Below are positions 34,833-44,384 of a stretch of DNA of 64,000 nt, piece after piece. Origin of the DNA: an uncultured Bacteroidota bacterium (GTDB lineage Bacteria; Bacteroidota; Bacteroidia; AKYH767-A; JABDAW01); assembly GCA_903844645.1 (NCBI GenBank), contig CAIMUP010000001.1, positions 1 to 64,000 of the forward strand. Direction: 5' to 3'. The position numbers and the translations under genes were made by a program. The first letter of the stretch is position 1; every line of letters begins with the position of its first letter. Under the pieces are notes generated by a model. That model made no database searches, was not told where the DNA came from, and saw only the letters and a list, made by a program, of their open reading frames with translations.

Positions 34833-35351
34833 ATGTCAACATTAAATATAAAAAGAGTAAAGACGAGCGAGATCGAATTAAAAGATAAGCTTGTAGCAGT
34901 TCAGCGGGTTGTGAAAGTAACCAAAGGAGGACGTACCTTCAGTTTTTCAGCGATAATCGTTGTTGGAGATGAGCAAGGCGTTGTCGGTCATGGATTGGGC
35001 AAAGCAAAAGAAATCACCGATGCCGTGATGAAAGGAATTGATGATGCCAAGAAGAATTTGGTTCGTGTTCCAATTCTGAAAGGAACGATTCCGCATGAGC
35101 AATATGGCAAATACGGAGGTGCTTATGTATTTCTTAAACCTGCCGCTCCTGGAACAGGTGTTATAGCCGGTGGTGCTATGCGCGCTGTATTGGAAAGCGT
35201 TGGTATTACTGATGTTTTGGCGAAATCAAAAGGTTCCTCAAACCCTCATAATGTAGTGAAAGCTACGATTGATGCGCTGGTGCATTTGAGAGATGCAATC
35301 ACTGTAGCTCAACACAGAGGCGTGAAATTGGATAAAGTTTTTAACGGTTAA
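34833..35351 (+). CDS. rpsE: 30S ribosomal protein S5
   Basis: 172 residues: [41 protein letters not shown] and the C-terminal [14 protein letters not shown]. It is followed by rplO after only 19 bp; rpmD (L30), which usually stands between them, is absent. Confidence 0.98.
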   Translation: MSTLNIKRVKTSEIELKDKLVAVQRVVKVTKGGRTFSFSAIIVVGDEQGVVGHGLGKAKEITDAVMKGIDDAKKNLVRVPILKGTIPHEQYGKYGGAYVFLKPAAPGTGVIAGGAMRAVLESVGITDVLAKSKGSSNPHNVVKATIDALVHLRDAITVAQHRGVKLDKVFNG

Positions 35352-35370
35352 TCTATTAATTGAAAAGAAG

Positions 35371-35817
35371 ATGAATTTAAGTACACTAAAACCTGCAGAA
35401 GGTTCAACAAAAAATAGAAAAAGGATAGGACGTGGAACTGGCTCTGGAAGAGGTGGAACTTCCACACGTGGGCATAAAGGTGCTCAATCAAGATCCGGTT
35501 ATTCCTCAAAGCCTGGCTTTGAAGGTGGTCAGATGCCATTACAAAGAAGGTTGCCAAAGGTTGGTTTCAAGAATATTAACAGAAAAGAATTCCACGGAAT
35601 AAACTTAGATACCATCTCAAAATTAGCCGAAGAAAAAGGATTGGAGATGATTGATAAAGCAATCCTAATCAGCAATGGCTTGGCTTCCAAGAATGACAGA
35701 ATCAAAATTTTGGGAAGAGGTGAAATAACAAAGAAAATTCAGATTAAAGCAAATGCGTTCTCCGAAACAGCAAAATCAGCAATCGAAGCTCAAGGAGGAG
35801 TTGCAGAAATAATATAA
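35371..35817 (+). CDS. rplO: 50S ribosomal protein L15
   Basis: 148 residues: [20 protein letters not shown], the Gly/Arg-rich [20 protein letters not shown] and [17 protein letters not shown]. Followed by secY after 3 bp. Confidence 0.98.
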   Translation: MNLSTLKPAEGSTKNRKRIGRGTGSGRGGTSTRGHKGAQSRSGYSSKPGFEGGQMPLQRRLPKVGFKNINRKEFHGINLDTISKLAEEKGLEMIDKAILISNGLASKNDRIKILGRGEITKKIQIKANAFSETAKSAIEAQGGVAEII

Positions 35818-35820
35818 AGT

Positions 35821-37179
35821 ATGAAGAATTTAATAAGCACAATTCGTAATATTTTCAGGATAGAGGATTTGAGGATTCGTATCCTGAATACTTTAGGATT
35901 TTTATTAATTTATCGCCTCGGGGCACACATCGTGTTGCCAGGGATTGACCCGAACCGTCTGGCTTCATTGCATACCCAGTCCTCCGGAGGAATCCTCGGA
36001 TTGTTAGACATGTTTGCCGGTGGTGCATTCTCTCACGCATCTATTTTTGCGCTTGGGATTATGCCTTATATCTCGGCGTCTATCATTGTTCAGTTGTTGG
36101 GAATAGCTGTTCCGTTCTTCCAGAAATTACAGAAGGAAGGCGAAAGCGGCAGAAAGAAAATTAATCAAATTACAAGATATTTAACCGTGTTGATTTGTGC
36201 GGGTCAGGCTCCGGGTTATTTGGTGAACCTTAAAGCTACTGCCGGCGAGGCAATTATTAATCCTAATGCATTTGAATTTTGGACAACATCAATAATCATC
36301 ATGGTAGCCGGAACGGTTTTCGTGATGTGGTTAGGTGAAAAGATTACGGACAAAGGCATCGGCAATGGTATTTCAATGATCATTATGATTGGAATTATTG
36401 CCCGTCTGCCAGCATCTTTGGGCGATGAAGTAAGGTCACGATTGGGTGCGACACAAGGAGGCTTGGTGGTATTATTAATCGAATTAATCGCCTTGGCATT
36501 CGTTATCGTGATGGTTATTTTATTAGTCCAGGGATCACGCAAAATACCCGTTCAATATGCCAAAAAAATCGTAGGAAACAAGCAGTACGGCGGGCAAAGA
36601 CAATACATCCCACTAAAGGTAAATGCTGCCGGAGTAATGCCTATTATCTTTGCGCAAGCGATCATGTTTATCCCTGCAACAATCGCCCAATTCTTCCCAG
36701 AATCAGCGGCGATGCGCGGGTTCGGATCGGCATTTACGAATTTTACATCATTCACTTATAACTTCACTTTCGCGTTATTAATCGTCGTTTTCACCTATTT
36801 TTATACAGCCATTTCAGTGAATCCAAAACAAATGGCGGAGGATATGAAACGGAATAACGGCTTCATTCCAGGCGTAAAACCAGGGCGGAATACAGCGGAT
36901 TTTATTGACGAAGTGATGTCACGCATTACGCTACCAGGTTCCTTATTCTTGGCATTAGTCGCCATTATGCCGACTTTTGCCATTATTTTTGGAGTAAACA
37001 CCAACTTCGCCCATTTTTATGGCGGCACGTCGCTGCTAATCTTGGTAGGCGTCGTTTTAGATACCTTGCAACAAATCGAAAGTCATTTATTAATGCGTCA
37101 TTACGACGGGTTGATGAAATCAGGAAGAATCAAAGGACGTAGTTCCATCAGCGGCTCGGGAGCGCAGGTATCGCAATAA
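35821..37179 (+). CDS. secY: Preprotein translocase subunit SecY
   Basis: 452 residues with about ten membrane segments, forming the Sec channel pore. Motifs: LIYRLGAHIVLPGIDPNRLA, ALGIMPYISASIIVQLL, the positively charged C5 loop with MAEDMKRNNGFIPGVKPGRN and a C-terminal VVLDTLQQIESHLLMRHYDG. Length is usual. Confidence 0.98.
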   Translation: MKNLISTIRNIFRIEDLRIRILNTLGFLLIYRLGAHIVLPGIDPNRLASLHTQSSGGILGLLDMFAGGAFSHASIFALGIMPYISASIIVQLLGIAVPFFQKLQKEGESGRKKINQITRYLTVLICAGQAPGYLVNLKATAGEAIINPNAFEFWTTSIIIMVAGTVFVMWLGEKITDKGIGNGISMIIMIGIIARLPASLGDEVRSRLGATQGGLVVLLIELIALAFVIVMVILLVQGSRKIPVQYAKKIVGNKQYGGQRQYIPLKVNAAGVMPIIFAQAIMFIPATIAQFFPESAAMRGFGSAFTNFTSFTYNFTFALLIVVFTYFYTAISVNPKQMAEDMKRNNGFIPGVKPGRNTADFIDEVMSRITLPGSLFLALVAIMPTFAIIFGVNTNFAHFYGGTSLLILVGVVLDTLQQIESHLLMRHYDGLMKSGRIKGRSSISGSGAQVSQ

Positions 37180-37207
37180 GGAATATCTTAAACAAAAAAT
37201 AGATAAA

Positions 37208-37636
37208 ATGAAAAAAACAATATTTCTAATTGCAATCTTCCTTAGCAGTTGTGTTTTATCAACGAATGCACAAAATGTTTCGGAGAAGTTATTGAAGGAC
37301 ATTGTAAAAATATTTAATGGTAAAATGACTGCAACCGATTTCACATTACTTACAAGTGGTGGTAAATCTATTCAGATTAAGGCTTATGGCGAAGCACCTG
37401 CACAAGGGGTTATTAGTAGGGATAATTTCATTGCCTTTTTTACTGCACTTTGTACTGAAATGATTGCTGGAATGAAAACAGATCCGAATGATAAGACCGT
37501 TGATCTGGATGATATTATAGGAAAAGCAGATATTGAGATTAATGTTTACATGGCAAAAAGTGGAATTCAAATAGAAACAATAACCAGTGCAGGACCAAAT
37601 CGTGTGACTATGCAATGGTCAGATCTTTTTAAATAA
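37208..37636 (+). CDS. DUF4783-like exported protein
   Basis: 142 residues with a signal peptide (MKKTIFLIAIFLSSCVLSTN); the mature part resembles DUF4783 proteins of Bacteroidota (ISRDNFIAFFTALCTEMIAG is atypical, the rest fits a small alpha+beta fold). Function unknown. Its place inside the spc operon after secY suggests only co-transcription. Family assignment is from memory of length and context, so moderate. Confidence 0.6.
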   Translation: MKKTIFLIAIFLSSCVLSTNAQNVSEKLLKDIVKIFNGKMTATDFTLLTSGGKSIQIKAYGEAPAQGVISRDNFIAFFTALCTEMIAGMKTDPNDKTVDLDDIIGKADIEINVYMAKSGIQIETITSAGPNRVTMQWSDLFK

Positions 37637-37642
37637 TTAAAA

Positions 37643-37915
37643 ATGACCACCGCAATAAATATCCCCAATAAAATGAGCCTTGTATCCCACGATACCAATG
37701 TTGTAGCCTACGATACCAATTTGGATTCCAAGGAAACCATTTTGGATTCCTACGATACCAAGTTGGATTCCAAGGAAACCATTTTGGATTCCCGCGAAAC
37801 CATTTTGGTTTCCTACGATACCAAATTGGATTCCAAGGCTACCAAATTGGATTCCAAGGTAACCAAAGGCGGATTTAGCGATATTTTACACTATAAATCA
37901 GGTAATATTAACTAA
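37643..37915 (+). CDS. possible heptapeptide-repeat protein encoded by array G
   Basis: A 90-residue frame (MTTAINIPNKMSLVSHDTN..., then LDSKETI-type heptads, ending GGFSDILHYKSGNIN). It starts 7 bp after the previous stop and ends 2 bp before the next ATG, so it is spaced like a real operon gene. The heptad has Leu and Ile/Leu at fixed positions and could form a coiled coil. It may equally be an untranslated array. Confidence 0.35.
   Translation: MTTAINIPNKMSLVSHDTNVVAYDTNLDSKETILDSYDTKLDSKETILDSRETILVSYDTKLDSKATKLDSKVTKGGFSDILHYKSGNIN
37679..37867. repeat. 21-bp tandem array G, inside the ribosomal operon
   Basis: Exactly nine 21-bp units, no indel. Unit variants: TTGGATTCCAAGGAAACCAT and TTGGATTCCTACGATACCAA. 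TTGGA-T-TCCAA is a perfect palindrome. It separates the DUF4783-like gene from the orphan gene at 37918 within the secY-map interval. Confidence 0.96.
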
Positions 37916-37917
37916 AA

Positions 37918-38646
37918 ATGAGCAGAGTACCTTACGATATGCACCTTTTCGCCTCTTATCTTAGAGCTACGAATATTAATTTGCAAATAAATACTCCTCC
38001 AGCTCCTACCACGGGCACTTTGTTTGGCTGGACTCCTACAGAGGTTGCAGCATGGAATACCAAGACGGTTTATTTTCTTGACCCTGTTACCGGCATTTTC
38101 ACGAAGCATGAAGACCCGCTTCAGGATACTACTGATATTAACCGTTTGGTGAAGAATTTCATTCACGATTTTCATCCATTCTCTACTCCTTTATTAGACA
38201 GGGCGGCTGCAAGTCCATTGGCTACACAGACTTTGGCGACTTTGTTTCATTTCGTAATCGGTCATCATGCAGCGACGCATGTGGAGGTTTCGATTAAGAA
38301 AACATTGTATGGTCTTTATGAGCAATTAGGCGGAGGAGAAATTGAAGGAAAAACCCGTACCAATGTGCTTTCGCGCCGTCCTGCTCTGAATACCGAAGAA
38401 GGCTCTGACGGTGTCGAAATTGCTTATACTATTACGAATGCAATTTTGCAAGCAGGTGAAGCAAGAATGACCGATCCAGAGGCAGTAGGGACTACTCATA
38501 AAGAATTTTCGAGTGCTGCATTTATCCTTAAAACCGGTACTGGTAATTCTGGAAAAAGTATCAGTCTATCGCAACGTTCCATCATCAAGGCTCATCGCGA
38601 ATTTGATGGTCCTTGGTCACCCGTTCAAACAATAACGATACTGTAA
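37918..38646 (+). CDS. orphan protein, unknown, inserted between secY and map
   Basis: 242 residues, no signal peptide. N-terminal part starts MSRVPYDMHLFASYLRATN; the middle is helical (DRAAASPLATQTLATLFHFV); the C-terminus is beta-like and ends FDGPWSPVQTITIL, similar to the closing strand of Fn3-like domains in Bacteroidota hypothetical proteins. I do not recognise a named family. It is one of three unknown genes around the ribosomal operon that follow a 21-bp array. Confidence 0.75.
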   Translation: MSRVPYDMHLFASYLRATNINLQINTPPAPTTGTLFGWTPTEVAAWNTKTVYFLDPVTGIFTKHEDPLQDTTDINRLVKNFIHDFHPFSTPLLDRAAASPLATQTLATLFHFVIGHHAATHVEVSIKKTLYGLYEQLGGGEIEGKTRTNVLSRRPALNTEEGSDGVEIAYTITNAILQAGEARMTDPEAVGTTHKEFSSAAFILKTGTGNSGKSISLSQRSIIKAHREFDGPWSPVQTITIL

Positions 38647-38659
38647 AATAAAATTAACG

Positions 38660-39442
38660 ATGCTATATTTTAAGACAAAAGACGAGATTGAATTAATAAG
38701 GGAAAGTTCCTTATTAGTCAGTAAGACATTGGCGGAAATTGCGAAAGCGGTAAAGCCAGGGATTACCACCTTGTCTTTGGATAAATTGGCAGAAGAATTT
38801 ATTAGGGATCACGGCGCGGTGCCGTCCTTCAAAGGGTATCGGAATTTTCCCAGTTCGCTTTGCATTTCGATTAATGAACAAGTGGTTCATGGCTTGCCAA
38901 GTAATCGGATGGTCGAAGAAGAAGATATGGTTTCGGTGGATTGCGGCGTATTTTTGAATGGATTTCATGGCGATTCAGCCTATACTTTTTACATGGGCGA
39001 CGATGCCGCGAAGTTGAAATTGATTTATATCACCAAAGAATGTCTGGATTTAGGAGTTGAAAAAGCAATATCCGGAATGAGAACAGGTGATATCGGCGAT
39101 GCCATCCAAACCTATGCAATAAAAAACGGATATGGCGTAGTCAGAGAATTAATCGGACACGGCGTAGGCAGGGATTTGCATGAAAAACCAGATGTTCCGA
39201 ATTATGGAAGAAAAGGTTCAGGAATGCAACTGAAAGAAGGTATGACGATCGCCATCGAACCAATGATTAATATCGGGACAAAAGAGGTATTCACCGAAAG
39301 CGACGGCTGGACTATATCCACCAAAGACGGGATGCCATCGGCACATTTTGAACATACCGTGGCGATTGGGAGGAATCAGGCAGATGTTTTGACGACTTTT
39401 GAGTATATTGAGGAGGTATTACAAAGTAATTATGCTTATTAA
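38660..39442 (+). CDS. map: Methionine aminopeptidase, type I
   Basis: 260 residues; removes the initiator Met. Metal ligands are visible in MVSVDCGVFLNGFHGDSAYTF (Asp, Asp), GHGVGRDLHEKPDVPNYG (His), MTIAIEPMIN (Glu) and HFEHTVAI (Glu region). Its place between secY and infA is the standard one. Confidence 0.98.
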   Translation: MLYFKTKDEIELIRESSLLVSKTLAEIAKAVKPGITTLSLDKLAEEFIRDHGAVPSFKGYRNFPSSLCISINEQVVHGLPSNRMVEEEDMVSVDCGVFLNGFHGDSAYTFYMGDDAAKLKLIYITKECLDLGVEKAISGMRTGDIGDAIQTYAIKNGYGVVRELIGHGVGRDLHEKPDVPNYGRKGSGMQLKEGMTIAIEPMINIGTKEVFTESDGWTISTKDGMPSAHFEHTVAIGRNQADVLTTFEYIEEVLQSNYAY

Positions 39443-39445
39443 CGA

Positions 39446-39664
39446 ATGCCAAAACAGTCATCTATTGAACAAGACGGAACAATTGTGGAAGCCCTATCGA
39501 ATGCGATGTTTAGAGTAGAATTAGAAAATGGACACGAAATAATAGCACATATTTCAGGAAAAATGAGGATGCATTATATAAAAATATTACCAGGGGATAA
39601 AGTGAAAGTGGATATATCACCCTACGATTTGACAAAAGGAAGAATTACATTTAGATATAAATAA
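39446..39664 (+). CDS. infA: Translation initiation factor IF-1
   Basis: 72 residues, the usual length: [40 protein letters not shown] and [15 protein letters not shown]-fold; binds the ribosomal A site during initiation. 3 bp after map. Confidence 0.99.
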   Translation: MPKQSSIEQDGTIVEALSNAMFRVELENGHEIIAHISGKMRMHYIKILPGDKVKVDISPYDLTKGRITFRYK

Positions 39665-39666
39665 TT

Positions 39667-39783
39667 ATGAAAGTAAAACCAGCAATAAAAAAGCGAAGCG
39701 TAGATTGTAAAATCGTGCGCCGCAAGGGTAGGTTGTATGTTATCAACAAGAAGAATCCAAGATTTAAACAACGTCAGGGATAA
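39667..39783 (+). CDS. rpmJ: 50S ribosomal protein L36
   Basis: 38 residues: [20 protein letters not shown], then [18 protein letters not shown]. It has one Cys only and not the four-ligand zinc ribbon, so it is the zinc-free form common in Bacteroidota. It starts 2 bp after infA. Confidence 0.97.
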   Translation: MKVKPAIKKRSVDCKIVRRKGRLYVINKKNPRFKQRQG

Positions 39784-39814
39784 GATTAATTTTAATAAAT
39801 AATATAAATAAAAT

Positions 39815-40192
39815 ATGGCTAGAATTTCAGGAGTAGATTTACCAAGGAACAAGCGAGGTGAAATAGGGTTGACCTATATTTACGGCATTGCCCGCAGCAC
39901 AGCAAGAAGGATTTTAAACGAAGCAGGCGTTGATGTAAATAAAAAAGTAGAAGAATGGAATGATGATGAATTGACGAAGATTCGTACTATCATCAACGAT
40001 AATATTAAGGTGGAAGGTGCTTTGCGTTCAGAAGTACAGTTAAACATCAAGCGTTTAATTGATATCGGATGCTACCGTGGAGTCCGTCATCGTCAGGGGT
40101 TACCTGTTCGAGGACAAAAGACAAAAAATAACTGCCGTACCCGTAAAGGCAGAAGGAAGACGGTTGCAAATAAGAAAGTGGCAACTAAATAA
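39815..40192 (+). CDS. rpsM: 30S ribosomal protein S13
   Basis: 125 residues: [37 protein letters not shown] and the C-terminal [20 protein letters not shown]. Confidence 0.99.
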   Translation: MARISGVDLPRNKRGEIGLTYIYGIARSTARRILNEAGVDVNKKVEEWNDDELTKIRTIINDNIKVEGALRSEVQLNIKRLIDIGCYRGVRHRQGLPVRGQKTKNNCRTRKGRRKTVANKKVATK

Positions 40193-40218
40193 TAACTAAT
40201 AAAAAAATTATAAAATAA

Positions 40219-40620
40219 ATGGCACAACAAAAAACAGGCGCAGCAGCTAAGCCTAAGAAAAGAAATGTTAAGATTGATGCAATCGGAGAAGCTCATATCA
40301 ATGCGACTTTTAATAACATCATTATCTCTCTTACAAATATGTCAGGACAAGTAATTTCTTGGGCATCTGCTGGTAAAATGGGATTTAAAGGATCGAAAAA
40401 GAACACACCTTATGCCGCTCAAATGGCTGCAACTGAATGTTCAAAAACCGCACATGACTTAGGTCTTCGCAGGGTGAAAGTTTATGTGAAAGGACCTGGT
40501 GCAGGAAGAGATTCTGCTATCAGGACTATTCATAGTGCAGGTATTGAGGTAATGGAAATTATTGATATAACCCCAATTCCTCACAACGGATGTCGCCCTC
40601 CAAAAAGAAGAAGGGTTTAA
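40219..40620 (+). CDS. rpsK: 30S ribosomal protein S11
   Basis: 133 residues: [40 protein letters not shown] and the C-terminal [17 protein letters not shown]. Confidence 0.99.
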   Translation: MAQQKTGAAAKPKKRNVKIDAIGEAHINATFNNIIISLTNMSGQVISWASAGKMGFKGSKKNTPYAAQMAATECSKTAHDLGLRRVKVYVKGPGAGRDSAIRTIHSAGIEVMEIIDITPIPHNGCRPPKRRRV

Positions 40621-40668
40621 ATTATTCCGAATTATAAATAGTAAACAAAAAAATAATATATCAAATAA

Positions 40669-41274
40669 ATGGCAAGATACATAGGACCAAAGTCGAGAAT
40701 TGCAAGGAAATTCAGGGAACCAATTTATGGTCCCGATAAATATTTAGAGAAGAAAAAATATCCTCCTGGACAACACGGACCAACCAAAAGAAAGGGTAAA
40801 CAATCGGAATACTCTGTTCAGTTGATGGAGAAGCAAAAGGTGAAATATACTTATGGTATTTTAGAAAAGCAATTCGCGAATCTATTTCATAAGGCTTCGA
40901 GGAAATCCGGAATTACCGGTGAAAATTTATTGCAGTTGATCGAAGCGCGATTGGATAATGTGGTTTTCAGAATGGGGATTGCTCCCACCCGCGATGGTGC
41001 TCGCCAATTGGTTTCTCATCGTCATATTATTGTTAACGGAAAGGTAGTAAATATTGCTTCTTACACTGTGAAAGAAGGAGATATTATTGGGGTAAGAGAG
41101 CGTTCAAAATCTCTTGAAACAATCACTAATTCTTTGTTTGGCAGAAGTCATAAATATCCTTGGATAGAATGGGATAACCAGACAATGAGTGGTAAATTTG
41201 TTTCTTTGCCAAGCAGAGATCAGATTCCTGAAAATATTAAAGAGCAGTTGATTGTGGAGTTGTATTCTAAATAA
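40669..41274 (+). CDS. rpsD: 30S ribosomal protein S4
   Basis: 201 residues: [40 protein letters not shown] and the S4 domain [39 protein letters not shown]. Confidence 0.99.
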   Translation: MARYIGPKSRIARKFREPIYGPDKYLEKKKYPPGQHGPTKRKGKQSEYSVQLMEKQKVKYTYGILEKQFANLFHKASRKSGITGENLLQLIEARLDNVVFRMGIAPTRDGARQLVSHRHIIVNGKVVNIASYTVKEGDIIGVRERSKSLETITNSLFGRSHKYPWIEWDNQTMSGKFVSLPSRDQIPENIKEQLIVELYSK

Positions 41275-41352
41275 TTGAGTTTCTTTTATAGTCAAAACAA
41301 ACTTTCGAAGAACCCTAAATAAGTAAATAAAAATAAATAATAAATTAAGAAG

Positions 41353-42336
41353 ATGGCGATATTAAATTTTCAAAAACCGGATAAGGTGATTATGAATTCA
41401 GCGAATGACACATTTGGTCAGTTTGAATTTAGACCCTTAGAGCCAGGATACGGAATTACAATTGGCAATGCACTTAGAAGAATTTTACTTTCTTCATTAG
41501 ACGGTTATGCTATTACTACTTTAAAAATCGAAGGTATTGATCATGAATTTTCTACCATCGAGGGGGTAGTGGAGGATGTGACTGAAATAGTTTTAAATTT
41601 AAAACAAGTCAGATTTAAAAAACAATTGGAGGGTGAATCTGAAGAGATTTCTTTCGTAATTTCGGGTAAAGATAAGTTTACGGCTGGCGATATTGGCGGA
41701 CATCTGGGGAATTTTGAAGTCCTGAATCACGATTTAGTGATTTGCCACATGGAGCAAAAGGTGAAATTAAAAATGACCATTACCATAGAAAAAGGTCGTG
41801 GATATGTGCCTGCGGAAGAAAATAAACCTAAGACTCCGGTCATCGGGTTGATTCCTGTGGATTCAATTTATACTCCTATTCGGAATGTGAAATTCACGGT
41901 GGAGAATTACAGGGTTGCGCAAAAGACGGATTACGAAAAATTGTTGTTGGATATTACCACTGATGGTTCTATCTCGCCAAGGGATGCCTTGAAGGATGCT
42001 GCCGAAATCTTGATCAAACATTTCATCCTGTTTTCTGATGAAAATATTGCTTTTGAACTCCCTAAAAAGGCTTCGAGTGATGATTCGGAAGAGGGCAGTT
42101 CTACAACCAAAGGCTTGTTGAGAATGAAATTGGCTGACATGGATTTGTCTGTGAGGGCACAAAATGTGTTGAAGGCGGCTGATGTAGAAACGCTTGCCGA
42201 TTTGGTTTCTTTCTCTAAGAACGATTTGTTGAAGTTCAGAAGTTTTGGAAAGAAATCAATGACCGAATTGGAGGAACTATTGGTCTCCAAGGGTTTGAAA
42301 TTCAAGAACGATTCCTCCAGTAAAAAATTAAAATAA
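41353..42336 (+). CDS. rpoA: DNA-directed RNA polymerase subunit alpha
   Basis: 327 residues. N-terminal dimerisation domain [20 protein letters not shown] and [20 protein letters not shown]-terminal domain [36 protein letters not shown]-like region. Standard place in the alpha operon. Confidence 0.98.
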   Translation: MAILNFQKPDKVIMNSANDTFGQFEFRPLEPGYGITIGNALRRILLSSLDGYAITTLKIEGIDHEFSTIEGVVEDVTEIVLNLKQVRFKKQLEGESEEISFVISGKDKFTAGDIGGHLGNFEVLNHDLVICHMEQKVKLKMTITIEKGRGYVPAEENKPKTPVIGLIPVDSIYTPIRNVKFTVENYRVAQKTDYEKLLLDITTDGSISPRDALKDAAEILIKHFILFSDENIAFELPKKASSDDSEEGSSTTKGLLRMKLADMDLSVRAQNVLKAADVETLADLVSFSKNDLLKFRSFGKKSMTELEELLVSKGLKFKNDSSSKKLK

Positions 42337-42360
42337 AAGACTATTAAATAAAAGAAGACA

Positions 42361-42858
42361 ATGAGACACGGAAAGAAATTTAATCATTTAAGCAGAACGG
42401 CTCCTCACAGGAGTGCGATGCTATCGAATATGGCGGCATCGTTGATTCTGCATAAAAGGATTACGACGACCTTGGCGAAGGCGAAGGCTTTGAGGAAGTA
42501 TGTGGAGCCATTAATTACGAAATCGAAGACGGACGATACGCATAACCGCAGAATGGTGTTCAGCGAACTGCAAAATAAATTTGCCGTTACGGAATTATTC
42601 AAGGAAATTTCGGTGAAGATTATGGACCGTCCGGGGGGCTATACCCGTATCCTGAAAAAAGGTCAGCGATTGGGCGATAATGCTTCGATGGCGATGATCG
42701 AATTGGTGGATTATAACGAAACCTATGTATCTGAAAGCAAGAAAAAAGGTGCGAAAACTTCTCGTAGAAAGAGAGGGTCTGGCGCATCGAAAAAGGAAAG
42801 TGGCGCAGCGGCTAATGATGCTGCTAACGAAGTGGAAGATACTGACGATACGGAATAA
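42361..42858 (+). CDS. rplQ: 50S ribosomal protein L17
   Basis: 165 residues. The conserved part is [61 protein letters not shown] ~40-residue C-terminal tail (Lys/Arg then Ala/Asp/Glu-rich, ending EVEDTDDTE) extends it, as in many Bacteroidota. Last gene of the operon; a terminator follows. Confidence 0.98.
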   Translation: MRHGKKFNHLSRTAPHRSAMLSNMAASLILHKRITTTLAKAKALRKYVEPLITKSKTDDTHNRRMVFSELQNKFAVTELFKEISVKIMDRPGGYTRILKKGQRLGDNASMAMIELVDYNETYVSESKKKGAKTSRRKRGSGASKKESGAAANDAANEVEDTDDTE

Positions 42859-42882
42859 CACTTCTCCATACTAAAAAAGGAG

Positions 42883-42924
42883 ATGTCCCGATGGTGTTTT
42901 TGAACTCATCGGGACATTTTTTTT
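42883..42924 (+). terminator. Rho-independent terminator of the ribosomal operon
   Basis: ATGTCCCGATG / CATCGGGACAT, perfect 11-bp stem with a 13-base loop, then eight T. It starts 25 bp after rplQ. Confidence 0.92.
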
Positions 42925-42969
42925 GGGGATAAAACAAGAAATGCTCATATAAAATGAATACAATAAACG

Positions 42970-43199
42970 GTCTTGCGACTATTTTAGCCTCTCGTGTGTC
43001 TATTTTTGATACTCGTGTATCTATTTTTGCTTTTCAGGTGTCTATTATTGCTTCTCGGGTATCTATTTTTGTTTTTTTGTATCTATTATTGCTTCTCGGG
43101 TATCTATTATTGCTTTTCGTGTATCTATTATAGCTTTTCGTGTATCTATTATAGCTTTTCGTGTATCTATTATTGCCTCTCGTAGGTTTATTTCGGGTA
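42970..43199. repeat. 21-bp tandem array H
   Basis: Nine clear units from 42991 to 43178 (eight of 21 bp and one of 20 bp), plus a degenerate unit on each side. Core TTCGTGTATCTATTATAGC and variants; CTAT-T-ATAG is a 9-bp palindrome. Read from ATG 42954 it gives MNTINGLATILASRVSIFD heptads until the 20-bp unit shifts the frame. In the restored frame it would run on to a stop at 43292-43294, 2 bp before the next gene. It fills most of the 438-bp gap after rplQ. Confidence 0.92.
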
Positions 43200-43296
43200 T
43201 TGCTGTGCATATTTTGACTAATGTTGTACACATTCCCAATCTTAGTGTAAATAATTCCATTAAATATAAATTTATAACCATTAAATACTATTAATC

Positions 43297-44199
43297 ATGA
43301 CTGACGAACAACAACTCCGCTACGCCGCCGACCAACGCGCCAAGCAATTTTGCATTGACCATAATGGGGCATTAATCGCATTGGAAGAATATGCCGCCGA
43401 AAAAACCAATTTCGATGCCGAAATGCTGGCATTGGCGAATGCCCTCGAAAAACAGGGTGTCGAAATTGTGGCGATAGCTGCCGATAAAAAGGTGGATAAA
43501 AAAACGATGGGCGATGCCATCATTAAATATGCCCTCCGCGGGAGCGTGAAGGCGCATCAGTTGGGCAACCTGTCCCTCGAACTCGGATTGAGCCACCCGG
43601 TAACTTATATTACTGAAACCGATGACCAAACCGCCATCACCCGATCTACCGCTATGAAAAAATTAATGAAAGACAACATCGGAATTTTGACCAATCTCAT
43701 AAATGCAAATATCCTCGAAATGGAAGGCGCCATCACCGAATTCACCAATGAAAAAAATAAACCAAAGCAAGCCATCGAAGTAAAAAAAGCCACCGGAACG
43801 GACCTCATCGGACCTCTTTTAGATGAAATAGATGTGCCTCGGGACAACATCGGCAAGCTGGTACATTCGTATTTACCGACATTGGCAGACGAGTGGGATC
43901 GGGTAACGAAAGTCGGCAGTGGGACAGGCGTTCGCCACCTTCGAATGATTGTCATTTACACCGATTTCGCGACCGGAGTACATCTCGTACATGTTCACGG
44001 ATCGCTTGCCGGAGCCGAGCCACCGCCAATCATAAAATACAGCACCAAAACCGGCAATTTGCGGGTAAAAGATGTGGCGAATGGCAATTATATTTTGACT
44101 TCCACCTTCCCCGGCTACACTCCCGATGTCCAATCCAACATCGGTCTCGAAGCCGATAAATTAGTGCGCCTCGAGATAAAATTACACAAGATAGTTTAA
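43297..44199 (+). CDS. orphan protein, unknown, with carboxypeptidase-regulatory-like C-terminus
   Basis: 300 residues, no signal peptide. The first ~180 residues are helical (EEYAAEKTNFDAEMLALANA, TMGDAIIKYALRGSVKAHQ). The last ~70 residues (VHLVHVHGSLAGAEPPPIIK, LRVKDVANGNYILTSTFPGY) resemble a carboxypeptidase regulatory/CNA-B-type beta domain. No named family is recognised. It follows array H and lies just after the ribosomal operon; a strong terminator follows it, so it is a single transcription unit. Confidence 0.78.
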   Translation: MTDEQQLRYAADQRAKQFCIDHNGALIALEEYAAEKTNFDAEMLALANALEKQGVEIVAIAADKKVDKKTMGDAIIKYALRGSVKAHQLGNLSLELGLSHPVTYITETDDQTAITRSTAMKKLMKDNIGILTNLINANILEMEGAITEFTNEKNKPKQAIEVKKATGTDLIGPLLDEIDVPRDNIGKLVHSYLPTLADEWDRVTKVGSGTGVRHLRMIVIYTDFATGVHLVHVHGSLAGAEPPPIIKYSTKTGNLRVKDVANGNYILTSTFPGYTPDVQSNIGLEADKLVRLEIKLHKIV

Positions 44200-44216
44200 G
44201 GTTTAAAGTTTAAGGT

Positions 44217-44245
44217 CCTCTCGCGAAAGCGAGGGGATTTTTTTT
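44217..44245 (+). terminator. Rho-independent terminator
   Basis: CCTCTCGC-GAAA-GCGAGGGG stem with a GAAA tetraloop and one G-T pair, followed by eight T. It is 18 bp after the orphan gene at 43297. Confidence 0.9.
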
Positions 44246-44384
44246 GATGACTTTAATGTTAAATGATAGGGAAAGGTTAGGTTTAGAGATTAATAATTCC
44301 GTTCTTTGCAGCCTGAACAATACGGGGCTTTGCCGAGATTAGAATTTGATAAATAATAAACAAAAATTATATAAAATTAAAAGT

